Assembly (NCBI GenBank): GCA_900756575.1 | Contig: CAAEKQ010000173.1 | Location: 1 to 5,678 of the forward strand | Source of the DNA: an uncultured Oscillospiraceae bacterium | GTDB lineage: Bacteria; Bacillota; Clostridia; Oscillospirales; Oscillospiraceae | Reading direction: 5' to 3' | Length of the DNA stretch: 5,678 nt | Part shown: in pieces, positions 5,095-5,678 of the stretch | Layout of the letters: the number at the start of each line of letters is the position of its first letter | Position numbering within the stretch: the first letter of the stretch is position 1 | The notes under the pieces: model-generated | What the model saw: only the letters and a program-made list of their open reading frames with translations | Database searches by the model: none | Told to the model about the DNA's origin: nothing | Made by a program: the position numbers and the translations under genes

Positions 5095-5130
5095 CCCTTT
5101 TTGCCGGAACGGTTCCGGCGATTCAAAGGG
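5095..5130 (+). other. Leader hairpin abutting the glyA Shine-Dalgarno
   Basis: An inner stem GCCGGAAC/GTTCCGGC (5103-5110 with 5112-5119) is perfect but has only one base between its arms, so the innermost pairs must open to form a loop. An outer stem CCCTTT/AAAGGG (5095-5100 with 5125-5130) is separated from it by a small internal loop. The structure ends directly before AAAGGAG (5131-5137). There is no T-tract after it, so it is not a terminator. It could affect mRNA stability or translation, or be a protein-binding dyad in DNA. It does not resemble any glycine, SAM or tetrahydrofolate riboswitch I know. Confidence 0.5.
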
Positions 5131-5137
5131 AAAGGAG
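5131..5137 (+). promoter_or_regulatory. Ribosome binding site of glyA
   Basis: AAAGGAG lies 10 nt before ATG 5148, at the long end of normal spacing. The next in-frame ATG (5160) is too far away to be served by it. Confidence 0.75.
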
Positions 5138-5147
5138 CACGATTTCT

Positions 5148-5678
5148 ATGTATGAAAACATGATAGATACCATCGGCGCAGTGGCCGCGGTAGATCCCGA
5201 GCTGGGCGCTGCCATGAACCGGGAGCTGCACCGCCAGCGCCAGAACATTGAACTCATTGCCAGCGAGAACATTGTATCTCCTGCCGTCATGGCGGCCATG
5301 GGCAGCATCCTCACCAACAAGTATGCCGAGGGCTATCCCGGAAAGCGCTACTACGGCGGCTGCATATATGTCGACCAGGTGGAGCAGATTGCCATCGACC
5401 GGGCAAAGGAGCTCTTTGGCGCAGCCTATGCCAATGTACAGCCCCACAGCGGTGCTCAGGCGAATATGGCCGTTTACTTTGGCCTGCTGGATCTGGGTGA
5501 CACGGTGATGGGCATGGATCTGAGCCAGGGCGGCCATCTGACCCACGGCAGCCCCGTGAATATGTCCGGCAAGAATTATCACTTCGTTTCCTACGGCGTC
5601 AACGACCAGGGCTTCATCGACTATGACAAGATGGCCCAGCAGGTGGCCGAGGTAAAGCCCAAGCTGGTGGTGGCCGGT
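5148..5678 (+). CDS. glyA: Serine hydroxymethyltransferase, 5' part (cut by window end)
   Basis: First 177 residues of an enzyme usually about 410-420 long. It is a cytoplasmic, PLP-dependent enzyme that interconverts serine plus tetrahydrofolate with glycine plus 5,10-methylene-tetrahydrofolate, the main source of one-carbon units. Diagnostic stretches: IELIASENIVSP (34-45), LTNKYAEGYPGKRYYGG (55-71) with the catalytic Glu of YAEGY (E61) and conserved tyrosines, NVQPHSGAQAN (96-106) for PLP phosphate binding, and GGHLTHGSPVN (128-138). The PLP-binding lysine lies beyond the window. The frame is open through the last base. One small oddity: GGC-I-YVD has Ile (I73) where many homologues have Glu, outside the catalytic residues. 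The gene has its own promoter and leader and is separated from the upstream unit by a terminator. Confidence 0.97.
   Translation, partial: MYENMIDTIGAVAAVDPELGAAMNRELHRQRQNIELIASENIVSPAVMAAMGSILTNKYAEGYPGKRYYGGCIYVDQVEQIAIDRAKELFGAAYANVQPHSGAQANMAVYFGLLDLGDTVMGMDLSQGGHLTHGSPVNMSGKNYHFVSYGVNDQGFIDYDKMAQQVAEVKPKLVVAG

Noticed and set aside
5063..5147. Glycine, SAM or tetrahydrofolate riboswitch ahead of glyA
   Set aside because: The leader is only about 79 nt and shows none of the conserved cores of these classes that I can recognise.
5064..5582. 172-residue minus-strand frame opposite glyA
   Set aside because: The + strand is unmistakably GlyA; the antisense frame is a shadow.

Overview
The window looks like a chromosomal stretch from a fairly GC-rich member of the Clostridia, most likely a gut Oscillospirales-type bacterium. 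This rests on strong GGAGG-type ribosome binding sites, TATAAT/TTGACA promoters, intrinsic terminators, the style of the MATE, MerR and GlyA proteins, and GC-rich codons with AT-rich intergenic gaps. The taxonomic call is an inference from style; no marker gene settles it.

Layout from left to right: (1) a strong intrinsic terminator of an off-window gene; (2) a monocistronic MATE-family multidrug/cation antiporter gene on the + strand, with an extended -10 promoter and its own terminator, which lies between it and the convergent operon; (3) a two-gene minus-strand operon (read 3271 to 1542) encoding two paralogous MerR-type regulators, each with a DNA-binding head followed by a predicted C-terminal pair of transmembrane helices. 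The first 87 residues of the two are identical, and the corresponding DNA differs only at synonymous sites plus the start codon; beyond that the proteins diverge sharply. The operon is preceded by a textbook MerR-type promoter: TTGACA and TAAAAT separated by 19 bp, with a perfect 15-bp dyad in the spacer; (4) a divergent + strand pair: a small cytoplasmic protein with a papain-like Cys/His signature, then a RelA/SpoT-domain protein that keeps most synthetase motifs but lacks the usual G-loop Tyr and His; (5) a strong terminator whose right arm contains the -35 of the next promoter, then a leader with a hairpin abutting the Shine-Dalgarno sequence, then the 5' part of glyA (serine hydroxymethyltransferase), cut off by the window end.

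The most unusual parts are the tandem membrane-anchored MerR pair with homogenised DNA-binding heads and a self-evident operator, and the cysteine-protease-like/divergent RelA-SpoT two-gene unit. The MATE gene and glyA look ordinary. No tRNA, rRNA, CRISPR array or insertion sequence is visible.
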